Part shown: positions 33,883 through 41,749 of the stretch, piece by piece
Position numbering within the stretch: the first letter of the stretch is position 1
Layout: each line of letters opens with the position of its first letter
Program-made: the position numbers and the translations under genes
Source of the DNA: Micromonospora eburnea
GTDB lineage: Bacteria; Actinomycetota; Actinomycetes; Mycobacteriales; Micromonosporaceae
DNA length: 64,000 nt
Assembly (NCBI RefSeq): GCF_900090225.1
Contig: NZ_FMHY01000002.1
Location: 4,960,001 to 5,024,000, forward strand
Direction of reading: 5' to 3'
Notes under the pieces: model-generated
What the model was told of the DNA's origin: nothing
The model's database searches: none
Seen by the model: only the letters and a program-made list of their open reading frames with translations

Positions 33883-34934
33883 GTGAGCACCGCCTCGACG
33901 GCGAAACCCCGGGCACCCTTGCGGGGCCCGTAACTGACCGTCGCGCCGACCTCGGCCGCGCGTGCGATCATGCCCGCCAGGCCGGATCCCGCAGCACCGA
34001 ACCGGGCACCGGGACCGGTGCCGTCGTCGATGACGCTCAGTCGTACCTCCTCCGGGTGCCACTGCACGGTCACCTCGACGTTCGTCGCACCGGAGTGCTT
34101 GATGCTGTTCGTGAGCGCCTCCTGTACCACCCGATAACCGGCCAGCTGGACCTCGGCGGGCAGGGGGCGCGGCTGACCGCGCACGGCCAGGGCCACCCGC
34201 ATGCCGCTGGTCTCGGCCCGCGACACCAGATCCTGGAGATCCGCCAGGGACGGACCCCGGGTGCGCAGCGTACCGACCGTGGCGCGCAGCTGCGCCATGG
34301 CTTCCCGGCCGGTGTCGGAGATGGCCCGGAAGGCGGTCTGGGCCCGCGAATTCGGCTCCGCGGTCATCGCGCCCGCCTCGGCCTGCACCACCATGACGCT
34401 GAACGCGTGCCCGAGAATGTCGTGCAGGTCGCGTGCGATACGCGTGCGCTCCCGTTCGGCCGCGAGCTCGATGGAGTGGCGGGCACTCTCGGCCGCGAAT
34501 TCCCGCCGGGTACGCATCATCACTCCGAGTGCGAATACCGCGCCCCACGTCAACGTCTCCCGCACGCCGGTGGATATCGATCCCACCGCGATGATCACGC
34601 CGATGGGGATGATCGCCACCGCGACGATCCGCTGAATACGGCCGGCGTGCGCACCGATCGTGTAGATGGCGATCAGGCCCCCGTACCAGATGGGTTGCGG
34701 CGGACCGTTCCTGCCCAGGAACGCGTATGCCTCGATACCGAACACGATGAGTATCAGGCAGGTCAGGGGTGCCCGGCGACGCCAGAGCAGTGGAAGGGCG
34801 GTGGCGGCGATCGGGGCGTACTCGGCGACGGTCCAGGCCCCGCCCGGTCGCGGGGCGGAGAAGAGGAACGGCACCGACTGCAGCAGCAGAACGAACGCAG
34901 CAAGCCCGATTTCCCTCGCCCACGATCGCCGCAT
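33879..34934 (-). CDS. Sensor histidine kinase (HisKA_3, DesK/NarX-like)
   Basis: 351 aa from ATG 34934 (MRRSWAREIGLAAFV). The N-terminal half has about five membrane helices without a large sensor loop. The dimerisation/phospho-acceptor helix is RTRIARDLHDILGHAFSVM (His about 173). The ATPase domain includes VVQEALTNSIKHSGAT (N box), VIDDGTGPG (G1) and GSGLAGMIARAAEVG (G2). It partners the response regulator it overlaps. The signal is unknown; the membrane-embedded sensor type often reads envelope stress. A 155-nt gap separates it from the caspase gene upstream. Confidence 0.93.
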   Translation of the reverse strand: MRRSWAREIGLAAFVLLLQSVPFLFSAPRPGGAWTVAEYAPIAATALPLLWRRRAPLTCLILIVFGIEAYAFLGRNGPPQPIWYGGLIAIYTIGAHAGRIQRIVAVAIIPIGVIIAVGSISTGVRETLTWGAVFALGVMMRTRREFAAESARHSIELAAERERTRIARDLHDILGHAFSVMVVQAEAGAMTAEPNSRAQTAFRAISDTGREAMAQLRATVGTLRTRGPSLADLQDLVSRAETSGMRVALAVRGQPRPLPAEVQLAGYRVVQEALTNSIKHSGATNVEVTVQWHPEEVRLSVIDDGTGPGARFGAAGSGLAGMIARAAEVGATVSYGPRKGARGFAVEAVLT

Positions 34935-35089
34935 GAAGATCCACTCTACGCTGCGACGCGCAGGCCAGGACACGCCGACCGGGCGAGACCGAGGCGCAGG
35001 CGGGCGGGGGTTCTGGCACCGCCGTCCGACATGATCCACAGCATGAGGGCTGGAGAACCACGATCAAAGCCTGAGCCGACCCTACCCGC

Positions 35090-37138
35090 CTACCGCGAGT
35101 CGACGATGAATCGCACGCCGTCGGCATCCGATATCCCGGCGAGTATCACCTTGTCGCTGGTGTGCCGGATCGGCTCGCCGATCGCCGCATGACTGGCCAG
35201 GTCCCAGAACTGGACGGCGCCCGTTTCATCAGCCGTCGCCACGATGGTTCGACCCTCAGGTGTCGAGCCAGCGGCGACCGCCTCGATTGCTCCGCCCTGC
35301 CCGGTGTTCAACGCCGCCAACAACTGCCCGCTCTCAAGGTCTCGCACGGCGAGCCTGCCCATTGAATGGCCGATGACTACCGCTGGTCGCCCCTCTGGGG
35401 TGAACAACATCGCTATCGAGCGGATTTGCTCGTCCACCTGCAGCCGGTCTGGATGCCGGCCTGCTCCGCCTTGTATGGCCCAGGTGAGGATGTTGTTTCT
35501 GTCGCTGACCGCGCCAAGAACAGCGCGTCCGTCAGGGAGTACGGCTGCGGCAATCGCTGTGACCGGCGAGGTGCTGGCTGCCGGCATCGCGACGATCCCG
35601 TTGCCCTGAGCCCAGCCCCAACAGCTGAGGGTGCCATCACTGGCGCTGGTCAGCAGCAAAGTTCGACCGTCGGCGACACCAGCCAACGCCATGGCTTCGA
35701 CACGGTGGATCGGCTGTTCGCAACCGACGCCGGAGTCGGGATCGAAGCTGCGGTCGCGCAGGTCCCGGAGACGAACGGTTCGGTGATCGCCGCCGGTGGC
35801 TACGGACAATTCCTGGCCAGTTCGATTGACTGCGGCTAGATCGGTGACCGGCGCAGCGAACAGTGGAGCGGCCGTACGCGCCAACTGTAGCCGGTCATTG
35901 ATCTGCCAGACGGACAGCCGGGTCGATCCTCGATCGCGCAGCAAACCGTCCAGTCGAATCTGATCGCCGTCGTTGAGGTGAGCCCTGCGTAGCCCACGCC
36001 AATGCTGCGCCTCGGCGAGTGCGGCCAACTGGGCATGGATGAATGCCATGCTCTTACCGCCGCCAGTTGCTCGCAGAACCTGGACGAGCCCGGACGAGAA
36101 CGCTGAGAGATGCGGGCCCTCTTCGGCCTTGTTCGCCAAGACAAAGGTCCTGCGTCGCAACGAATCCGAACGGAGGTTGTACGGCTCTTCTGGAGACGGT
36201 CGAGCCGGCAACACCGTCGTACGTCGCTCAGAACGGTCGTCGAAGCACGCGTCGACGATGAAGACAAGTTGCTTCACCGGGCTCAATGCCAGCAGGTACC
36301 GGATGTCCCGCACGCTGATCGCGTTGACTGTGAACCCGTCGTCGGTGGTGGTGGTGTCAGCGGCCGTCAGGTACACCTCGGACGTTCTGGCATCGCGGAT
36401 TCCATGGCCGGTGTAATAAATGACCAGTGTTTCCCGCGCCTGGGATGCCGCCTCCACGAATGACGACCACAGGCGTTCCCGAGTGGGATTCAACAGGAGT
36501 TCGTTGGTCGCCTGCGAAGGTCCGTCGCCGGATTCATGGAAGATGTCGGCGAGTTGCTTCGCTGGTGCCAGGTCGCGATGGACAACTGGCGTTGCGTCGG
36601 CCGTCAGGTAGCTGTCGACGCCGACAAAGAGCGCTCGCCACACGTTCAGAGGGGTATCCGGAACGGGATCGGCCGCGTCACCGTCGTCGGCGGGTGGTGC
36701 CGCCGGCTCGTCGTCGGCGGGAGGCGTACTCACTCCTCCACCAGCTGGCCCGACCGGGCCGGACGGGGTGGGCCGGGCACCGGCCGTAGGAGGCTCGAAG
36801 CCCTCCTCGCCGTCACCGTCCGTGTTGGTCGGCGGGAAGAGATCCGGCACCTGCTCCGCCATGGCAGCGCGCCACAGCGCGTCGAAGCGGTCGCACAGCG
36901 CGTCCGGATCGGCTCTCCGGTCTTGCTTGGCAAGGAACTCGACGATCTTGAACAGGCGCGGCAGGTTGGGGATCCGGGACACCGAGAAGACGTTCTTGAC
37001 GAGGTTCGGACCGCAGTCGCAGGCACGCGCCATGTCACGAACCGATGGCCATCCGGCGCGGGCATGCAGGATGTGCAGCTCATCGTTGAGCTGCTTCAAC
37101 GCTCCGGTCACGCCGGGAGCGCGACTCAGCCCCGCCAT
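35090..37138 (-). CDS. Caspase-family (C14) protease with N-terminal HTH-like domain and C-terminal WD40-like repeats
   Basis: 682 aa from ATG 37138, preceded by AGGGGTGG. Residues about 1-95 form a small helical HTH-like domain (WPSVRDMARACDCGPNLVKN). An Asp/Pro-rich linker follows (100-162). The caspase core (165-380) starts WRALFVGVDSYLTAD, with catalytic His 245 in VIYYTGHGIRDA and Cys 298 in LVFIVDACFDD. Residues about 425-682 hold beta-propeller-like repeats (LLTSASDGTLSCW, VGAVSDRNNILTW-like, IVATADETGAVQFWDL). This protease-plus-sensor layout occurs in bacterial conflict systems and suggests programmed cell death or phage response, which is inference. Base composition looks lower in G+C than flanking genes. 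A 51-aa membrane peptide gene is divergent. Confidence 0.88.
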   Translation of the reverse strand: MAGLSRAPGVTGALKQLNDELHILHARAGWPSVRDMARACDCGPNLVKNVFSVSRIPNLPRLFKIVEFLAKQDRRADPDALCDRFDALWRAAMAEQVPDLFPPTNTDGDGEEGFEPPTAGARPTPSGPVGPAGGGVSTPPADDEPAAPPADDGDAADPVPDTPLNVWRALFVGVDSYLTADATPVVHRDLAPAKQLADIFHESGDGPSQATNELLLNPTRERLWSSFVEAASQARETLVIYYTGHGIRDARTSEVYLTAADTTTTDDGFTVNAISVRDIRYLLALSPVKQLVFIVDACFDDRSERRTTVLPARPSPEEPYNLRSDSLRRRTFVLANKAEEGPHLSAFSSGLVQVLRATGGGKSMAFIHAQLAALAEAQHWRGLRRAHLNDGDQIRLDGLLRDRGSTRLSVWQINDRLQLARTAAPLFAAPVTDLAAVNRTGQELSVATGGDHRTVRLRDLRDRSFDPDSGVGCEQPIHRVEAMALAGVADGRTLLLTSASDGTLSCWGWAQGNGIVAMPAASTSPVTAIAAAVLPDGRAVLGAVSDRNNILTWAIQGGAGRHPDRLQVDEQIRSIAMLFTPEGRPAVVIGHSMGRLAVRDLESGQLLAALNTGQGGAIEAVAAGSTPEGRTIVATADETGAVQFWDLASHAAIGEPIRHTSDKVILAGISDADGVRFIVDSR

Positions 37139-37320
37139 GCCACCCCTGAAGATCAAGGCACACCCGCCGGGCGGCAGGCGCGACCAAGCGTAGTGACCTT
37201 CGATGTGGCGGTCGAATTGAACGATCCCTCAGGGGAAGCGGTGTACTGGAATGTACCGAGGCGTGCCGGGCCGTACCCGCCAGCGGCCGAACGCACCGTT
37301 CCGGCCCGGGGCGGTCCATG

Positions 37321-37349
37321 TTGTCCTCCCCCGTAACGCAGCGTATCTG
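37321..37349 (+). promoter_or_regulatory. Candidate promoter of the 51-aa membrane protein gene
   Basis: TTGTCC (37321-37326), a 17-nt spacer and TATCTG (37344-37349) lie 62 nt before the ATG at 37412, on the strand that diverges from the caspase gene. Confidence 0.4.
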
Positions 37350-37411
37350 TGGGCCTGCTCCGGCCACGAGAATTTTCGTCAGGTCCGGAAGGGTAGAAGG
37401 AGGACGTACTG

Positions 37412-37567
37412 ATGATCAACGAGCTTTCCGGTGCGGCGCTGAACGGCATCGTCGAGAACTTGCCGACGGCGCTGATCATGGCCGGCCTGGCGGCGGCCGC
37501 CGCCATGGTCGCCCGCCGTCGCAGCCGCCGGCGCAAGGCGGAACACAGCGGCGAAGACGCGGCGTGA
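37412..37567 (+). CDS. Small single-span membrane protein (51 aa), divergent from the caspase gene
   Basis: ATG 37412 follows an excellent ribosome site, AGAAGGAGGA (37395-37404). The product has a short polar N-terminus (MINELSGAALNGIVENL), one hydrophobic helix (TALIMAGLAAAAAMV), then a strongly basic ARRRSRRRKAEHS tail ending acidic. Cytosolic placement of the Arg-rich tail follows the positive-inside rule. No family was recognised. The shape suits a membrane-active peptide or an anchor, and Arg/Lys runs are typical cleavage sites of metacaspase-type proteases. A link to the caspase at 35090 is inference from adjacency only. Confidence 0.65.
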   Translation: MINELSGAALNGIVENLPTALIMAGLAAAAAMVARRRSRRRKAEHSGEDAA

Positions 37568-37698
37568 TCGCGGCAGGCGCTCAAGGCCGGCCCGGATCCA
37601 CGGACGGCCTTGAGCACATCGCCGGCGTGAACGTCGTGGATGCCCGCGTAGGCACCGTCCATGACCGCCCAGCGATAGCAGACCCGCTCGGACGGTGG

Positions 37699-39159
37699 CT
37701 ACCCCGCGCGGAGCGCGGCGAGGCCGACCCAGCGCCCGGCGTACGGGCCCGAGGCCAACCGGAGGTGTTCCACCCCGTTGACCACCGCCCGCCTGTCGTA
37801 GCTGACCCGCTCGCCGGCACCATGGCCGGCGACGACCGAGGTCATCGCCCCGTCCGGCCCGGTCTCGTAGGCGGTGAGCGACGGGGAGACCACGGTGGCC
37901 GTACGGGGCACCAGGTATGTCATGGCGGCTTTGACCCCGACCACGTACCGCACGCCCCGCGTCTCCGCGACGTGATAGCCCGAGAGGCTGCCCCCACTGA
38001 TCAGATACCAGAAACCGGACTGGTTCGGGATCTTCTGCCGCTCCGCGAAGGGTGCACTGCCGGCGCGGGCAAGCGTCAACGTCCGGCTGTCGAGGAGTTC
38101 GCCGGTGCTGGAGAAGCGATAGCCGGTGTGGGTGCCGGCGGTCAGGCGCACCTCGCCGTGCACGCCGTGCGGGGGGAAGTCGGAGTAGAACACGTCGGCA
38201 ATGCGGGCGAATTGCTCGTCGCCGGTGATGGCGTGCAGTTGCAGGTGCTGGACGCTGTGCGTGAAGTGGTACTTGTTGGAGTCCTTGGCGTGGTGGAGGC
38301 AGTACTTGCTGCGCGCGCCGGGGTTACGGATCATCGAGTAGGCGTCGCGGGTGGTGGTCAGCGCGCCCTGAAGCAGCAGCTTGGCGTACGGGTTCCGGGT
38401 CAGGACCCAGTAGTCCCACAGCCCGTAGGCGGAGAACGTGTGCCCGTTGTAGGTGCGGTCGCCCTGGAGGGTGCGCGGGTTGGGGTATTCGTCCAGCCAG
38501 AGCAGGCCGTCCTCGACATGGACGCCCCACGGCTTCCGGGCGACCGGTGGCAACCGGAACGAGGCGAACGTGGCGTCGGCGGCGGCACGCCAGGCGGGAT
38601 CGTTGGTCACCTGGTGCAGCCGGCTGAAGAGGCTGAGTGCCTGGCCCTGCGACATCATCGAATACCACGGCGCCTTGTGCACCTGGTAGGCGGCGTGCAC
38701 GCGGTAGTTGTACTCGTAGGGGTAGAACCAGGCGTCCTCGCGCAGCACCCGCCGGTCCACCAGCCGCTGCGCCTGCTTGATCGCCCGGTTCAGGTACTCC
38801 GCCGTGCCGGTGAGCCGGTGGCTCTCCAGCAGCGCGAGGCCGTACTGCGCCTGGCCGACCGGATGCTCGTGCTGCCGGCCGCCGGTGAACACCATCCGCA
38901 CGCCCTGGGCGTCGTGTGTTCCGGTGTCGCCCAGTGGCAGCGGGGCGGTGAGGGCATACGGCCGCAGCTCGACCGGCAGCTCGCGGATCTCGAGGTCGCG
39001 GTACCGGAACTGGAACGGCAGGGCCGCGGTCGCCGCGAGGGTGTGTACGTCACCACCCAGCAGCGGGAGGGCACCGACCGCCAGACCGGTGCCGAGGAGG
39101 GCCCGGCGGGACCAGACCGACGACCTGCCAGAGGAATGCGTGGTCCGGCCGTGCGTCAT
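37699..39159 (-). CDS. D-glucuronyl C5-epimerase-family protein, secreted
   Basis: 486 aa. The N-terminus has a twin-arginine export signal (SRRALLGTGLAVGALPLL). The body is rich in aromatic residues. Conserved segments include WYSMMSQGQALSLFSR, LLWLDEYP and YNGHTFSAYGLWDYW, which match the C-terminal catalytic domain of heparosan/alginate-type glucuronyl C5-epimerases. Members invert C5 of glucuronic acid units in polysaccharides. Here the substrate could be an exopolysaccharide or a cell-wall teichuronic acid. The gene stands alone with no glycan-synthesis neighbours, so function is inferred from family only. Confidence 0.82.
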   Translation of the reverse strand: MTHGRTTHSSGRSSVWSRRALLGTGLAVGALPLLGGDVHTLAATAALPFQFRYRDLEIRELPVELRPYALTAPLPLGDTGTHDAQGVRMVFTGGRQHEHPVGQAQYGLALLESHRLTGTAEYLNRAIKQAQRLVDRRVLREDAWFYPYEYNYRVHAAYQVHKAPWYSMMSQGQALSLFSRLHQVTNDPAWRAAADATFASFRLPPVARKPWGVHVEDGLLWLDEYPNPRTLQGDRTYNGHTFSAYGLWDYWVLTRNPYAKLLLQGALTTTRDAYSMIRNPGARSKYCLHHAKDSNKYHFTHSVQHLQLHAITGDEQFARIADVFYSDFPPHGVHGEVRLTAGTHTGYRFSSTGELLDSRTLTLARAGSAPFAERQKIPNQSGFWYLISGGSLSGYHVAETRGVRYVVGVKAAMTYLVPRTATVVSPSLTAYETGPDGAMTSVVAGHGAGERVSYDRRAVVNGVEHLRLASGPYAGRWVGLAALRAG

Positions 39160-39233
39160 ATCGCTCTCCCCGTGGTGACGCTACGCTGCGGCTGGCACTG
39201 TATCCCAGATGCGGTTCCCGCGTCGGTGCCGAC

Positions 39234-39827
39234 TCAGACGCCCACGCGCTGCTCGGGGATGGAGAGTCCATACAGGGCCATCAGCTCGGGGCTGTCGATC
39301 CGGCTGCCGTCGGCCACGGAGTCGCAGGCGATGTCCACGATCTGGTCCTTGTGCGCCAGCAGGTACGGCCGGGCGCCGACGTCGGCGCTGGCCAGGGTGG
39401 CGATGCCGGACCAGTGCCGGCGACCGAAGAGCATCGGGTAGCCGCGCAGCCCGTCGTAGGTGGCGCAGACCAGCACGTCCGGGTAGGGCAGGGCGGCCAC
39501 CCGCCGGACCGCGGCGGCGGTGAGCCCGGGCATGTCGACGGGCACCACGACGACCGCCTCGATCCCCTCGTCGGTCAGCGCGGCCAGCCCGGCCCGGATC
39601 GAGGAACCGACCCCGGTCCCCCACGCGCGGTTGACCACCACGGTGGCTCTGGTCAGGTCCGTCGTCTCGCGGACCTGATCGGCTGCCGCGCCCAGCACGA
39701 GCACGATCTGCTCGCAGCCCGCCTGGCCCATTGTGTCGATCATCTGGCTGACCAGGGGCTTCTCCCCCTGGTGCAGCAACGCCTCAGGACCGCCGATCCG
39801 ACGGCCCCCACCAGCGGCGATGATCAT
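39234..39827 (-). CDS. MobA-like nucleotidyltransferase
   Basis: About 197 aa from ATG 39827 (MIIAAGGGRRIGGPEALL). A CTG at 39845, with GAGGGGG upstream, may be the true start, since relatives have four to six residues before the first strand. Signatures are the nucleotide-binding AAGGGRR loop, then GTGVGSSIRAGLAAL and VVVPVDMPGL, where Asp binds metal. Relatives transfer CMP or GMP to molybdopterin (MobA/MocA) or make sugar nucleotides. No molybdenum genes are nearby, so the acceptor is unknown. The gene is on the same strand as the DNA polymerase upstream. Confidence 0.85.
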   Translation of the reverse strand: MIIAAGGGRRIGGPEALLHQGEKPLVSQMIDTMGQAGCEQIVLVLGAAADQVRETTDLTRATVVVNRAWGTGVGSSIRAGLAALTDEGIEAVVVVPVDMPGLTAAAVRRVAALPYPDVLVCATYDGLRGYPMLFGRRHWSGIATLASADVGARPYLLAHKDQIVDIACDSVADGSRIDSPELMALYGLSIPEQRVGV

Positions 39828-39969
39828 TCCTGCGATCCGGTTCAGCAGTGCCCCCTCGACCAGGGGGACGGAGCGGCGCAGCCGCGTCCGGTCCGTCCCG
39901 TCGTACGCACACCGGACCCAACGAGCGCCCCCGCGAGTGGGTAGCGGGGCAAAACGGAAAATTGTGCGG

Positions 39970-41643
39970 CTATGCCGCGTCGGCGTAGCAGTCCACGACG
40001 GACAGATCGAGCGGGAACCGGACCGGGGTGTCGCCGAAGAGCAGCCGGGTGGCCTGGGCACCCGCGGCGTTGACCGCCCCCGCGACCGCGTCGGCCCGAC
40101 CGGCCGGGCAGTGCACGATCACCTCGTCGTGCTGGAAGAAGACCAGCTCGGCCCCGGTGCCGGCGAGGGCCGTCCGGAGCGTGGCCAGCAGGGTGGACGC
40201 CCACTCGGCGGCGGTGGCCTGGATGACGAAGTTGCGGGTGAACCGGCCACGGGAACGGGCCGCGCGAGCCCGGGGGCCCTGCGGATCCGCCCCCGAGTCC
40301 AGGTCCGGATCCTCACCATCGCCGAGGCCCACCGACCCGGGCGGACAGGTACGCCCCAGCCACGACCGCACCAGCCCGCCCGCCTCCCCGGTGCGGGCCG
40401 CCGCCTCGACGTATCCGAAGGCGGTCGGGTAGTTGCGCTTGAGCACCGCGAGGGCGGGCAGCGCGGCACCACCGGTCTGCCCGTACATGGCGCCGAGCAG
40501 GGCCACCTTGGCGCGGGCCCGGTCGCCGCCGAAGGCGTCCCGGGCCAGGGCGGCGTAGAGATCACCGGACCCACCGGCGGCGGCCAGCCGCTCGTCGCCG
40601 GAGACCGCGGCGAGCACCCGCGGTTCGAGCTGCCCCGCGTCGGCCACCACGAACGTCCAGCCGGGATCGGCCACCACCGCGCGCCGGATCACCTTCGGGA
40701 TCTGCAACGCCCCACCGCCCCGGGTGGCCCACCGGCCGGAGACCACCCCGCTCGGCACGTACTCGGGCTGGAAGCGGCCGGCCGAGACCCAGGCGTCCCG
40801 CCACGCCCAGCCGTGCGCCGTCCAGATCCGGTAGAGCTCCTTGTATTCCAGGACCAGCGGCGCGGCCGGGTGCTCCACCCCGCGCAGCACCCAGGCCCGC
40901 GTGTTCGGCAGCTCCACCCCGGCCCGGGCGAACGCCTTCAGCAGCTCCGCCGGGGAGTCGGCGTGCACCTGGCGTACGCCGAAGGCCTCGGCGATCCGGG
41001 CGGCCAACTCGGCCAGACGGCGGGGCGGCCCGCCGACCGGCGACGCCTCACCGAGCAGCTCGGCGAGGATCCGGTCGTGCACGTCGGCACGCCACGGCAG
41101 GCCGGCCGCCCCCATCTCGGCGGCGACCAGCGCACCGGCCGACTCGGCGGCGACCAGCAGCCGGAACCGGCCGGGATGCGCGGTCGCCGCGATCCGGGTG
41201 AGCTGGTCGGCGTACACCCGGGTCAACGCCTCGATGCCCGGACCGGGCGGGCCGGACGGCGCGTCGAAAAGCGCGCCCTGGCCGTGGCCGGGCGGCGCCG
41301 CCGGGCGGGGCGCCGGGTCGGGCGGCACCGGCGCGCCGGTCAGCCGGGCCCACGCGGCGGCGAGCGAGCGGGGCTCGCCCCACCGGCCGGCGTGGCCGAG
41401 CAGCAGCGCCTCGGTGAGTTCGACGTCGTGGCAGCGGTCCAGCCGGACGCCGGCGCGCAGCAGCGCCGGGTAGAGCGGGACGGCGGTGGCCCAGACCCAG
41501 CGGGGCCGCTCGGCGGCCTCGCGGGCGGCCACCGCGGCGGCCAGGTCGGCCACCGGCTCGGCCGGACCGGCGGGCAGGCCGGCCGGGTCGAGGGGTTGCA
41601 GCACGCCCCCGCCCCGCTCATCCGAGACCACCGCCACCAGCAC
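39970..41643 (-). CDS. Compact family-A DNA polymerase (bifunctional 3'-5' exonuclease/polymerase type)
   Basis: 557 aa from a GTG at 41643. The C-terminal polymerase region has motif A VVADAGQLEPRVLAAVSGD (key residues D-x2-QLE), motif B RAKVALLGAMYGQTGG (K...YG) and motif C FFQHDEVIVH (HDE). The N-terminal part (about 1-230) replaces the large nuclease domains of PolI. Its acidic residues (DVELTEALLLGH) are those of an exonuclease-like fold, but activity is uncertain. Family members occur across actinobacteria beside full-length PolI and may act in repair. It has no operon partner except the nearby MobA-like gene. Confidence 0.9.
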   Translation of the reverse strand: MLVAVVSDERGGGVLQPLDPAGLPAGPAEPVADLAAAVAAREAAERPRWVWATAVPLYPALLRAGVRLDRCHDVELTEALLLGHAGRWGEPRSLAAAWARLTGAPVPPDPAPRPAAPPGHGQGALFDAPSGPPGPGIEALTRVYADQLTRIAATAHPGRFRLLVAAESAGALVAAEMGAAGLPWRADVHDRILAELLGEASPVGGPPRRLAELAARIAEAFGVRQVHADSPAELLKAFARAGVELPNTRAWVLRGVEHPAAPLVLEYKELYRIWTAHGWAWRDAWVSAGRFQPEYVPSGVVSGRWATRGGGALQIPKVIRRAVVADPGWTFVVADAGQLEPRVLAAVSGDERLAAAGGSGDLYAALARDAFGGDRARAKVALLGAMYGQTGGAALPALAVLKRNYPTAFGYVEAAARTGEAGGLVRSWLGRTCPPGSVGLGDGEDPDLDSGADPQGPRARAARSRGRFTRNFVIQATAAEWASTLLATLRTALAGTGAELVFFQHDEVIVHCPAGRADAVAGAVNAAGAQATRLLFGDTPVRFPLDLSVVDCYADAA

Positions 41644-41678
41644 GAACGTGATTCTGCCTCGCCCGTCCGACAGTTCCG

Positions 41679-41731
41679 GTAAGGAAGGGTCCCCTGTTAT
41701 CGCCTGGCGATAACAGGGGACCCTTCCTTAC
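41679..41731. terminator. 24-bp perfect hairpin, REP-like terminator
   Basis: GTAAGGAAGGGTCCCCTGTT continues as ATCG to give a 24-nt left arm (41679-41702). A 5-nt loop CCTGG follows, then the exact complement (41708-41731). It lies 19 nt beyond the stop of the first ngcG-like permease gene and 36 nt upstream of the polymerase start, so it can end the transporter operon. From recall, similar stems are frequent in Micromonospora genomes. Confidence 0.8.
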
Positions 41732-41749
41732 TCGTGGGCCGAGCGTCGG

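Noticed and set aside
35090..37138. Caspase gene as part of the two-component/hydrolase operon
   Set aside because: A 155-nt gap separates it from the kinase, and the composition differs; co-transcription is not supported by the sequence.
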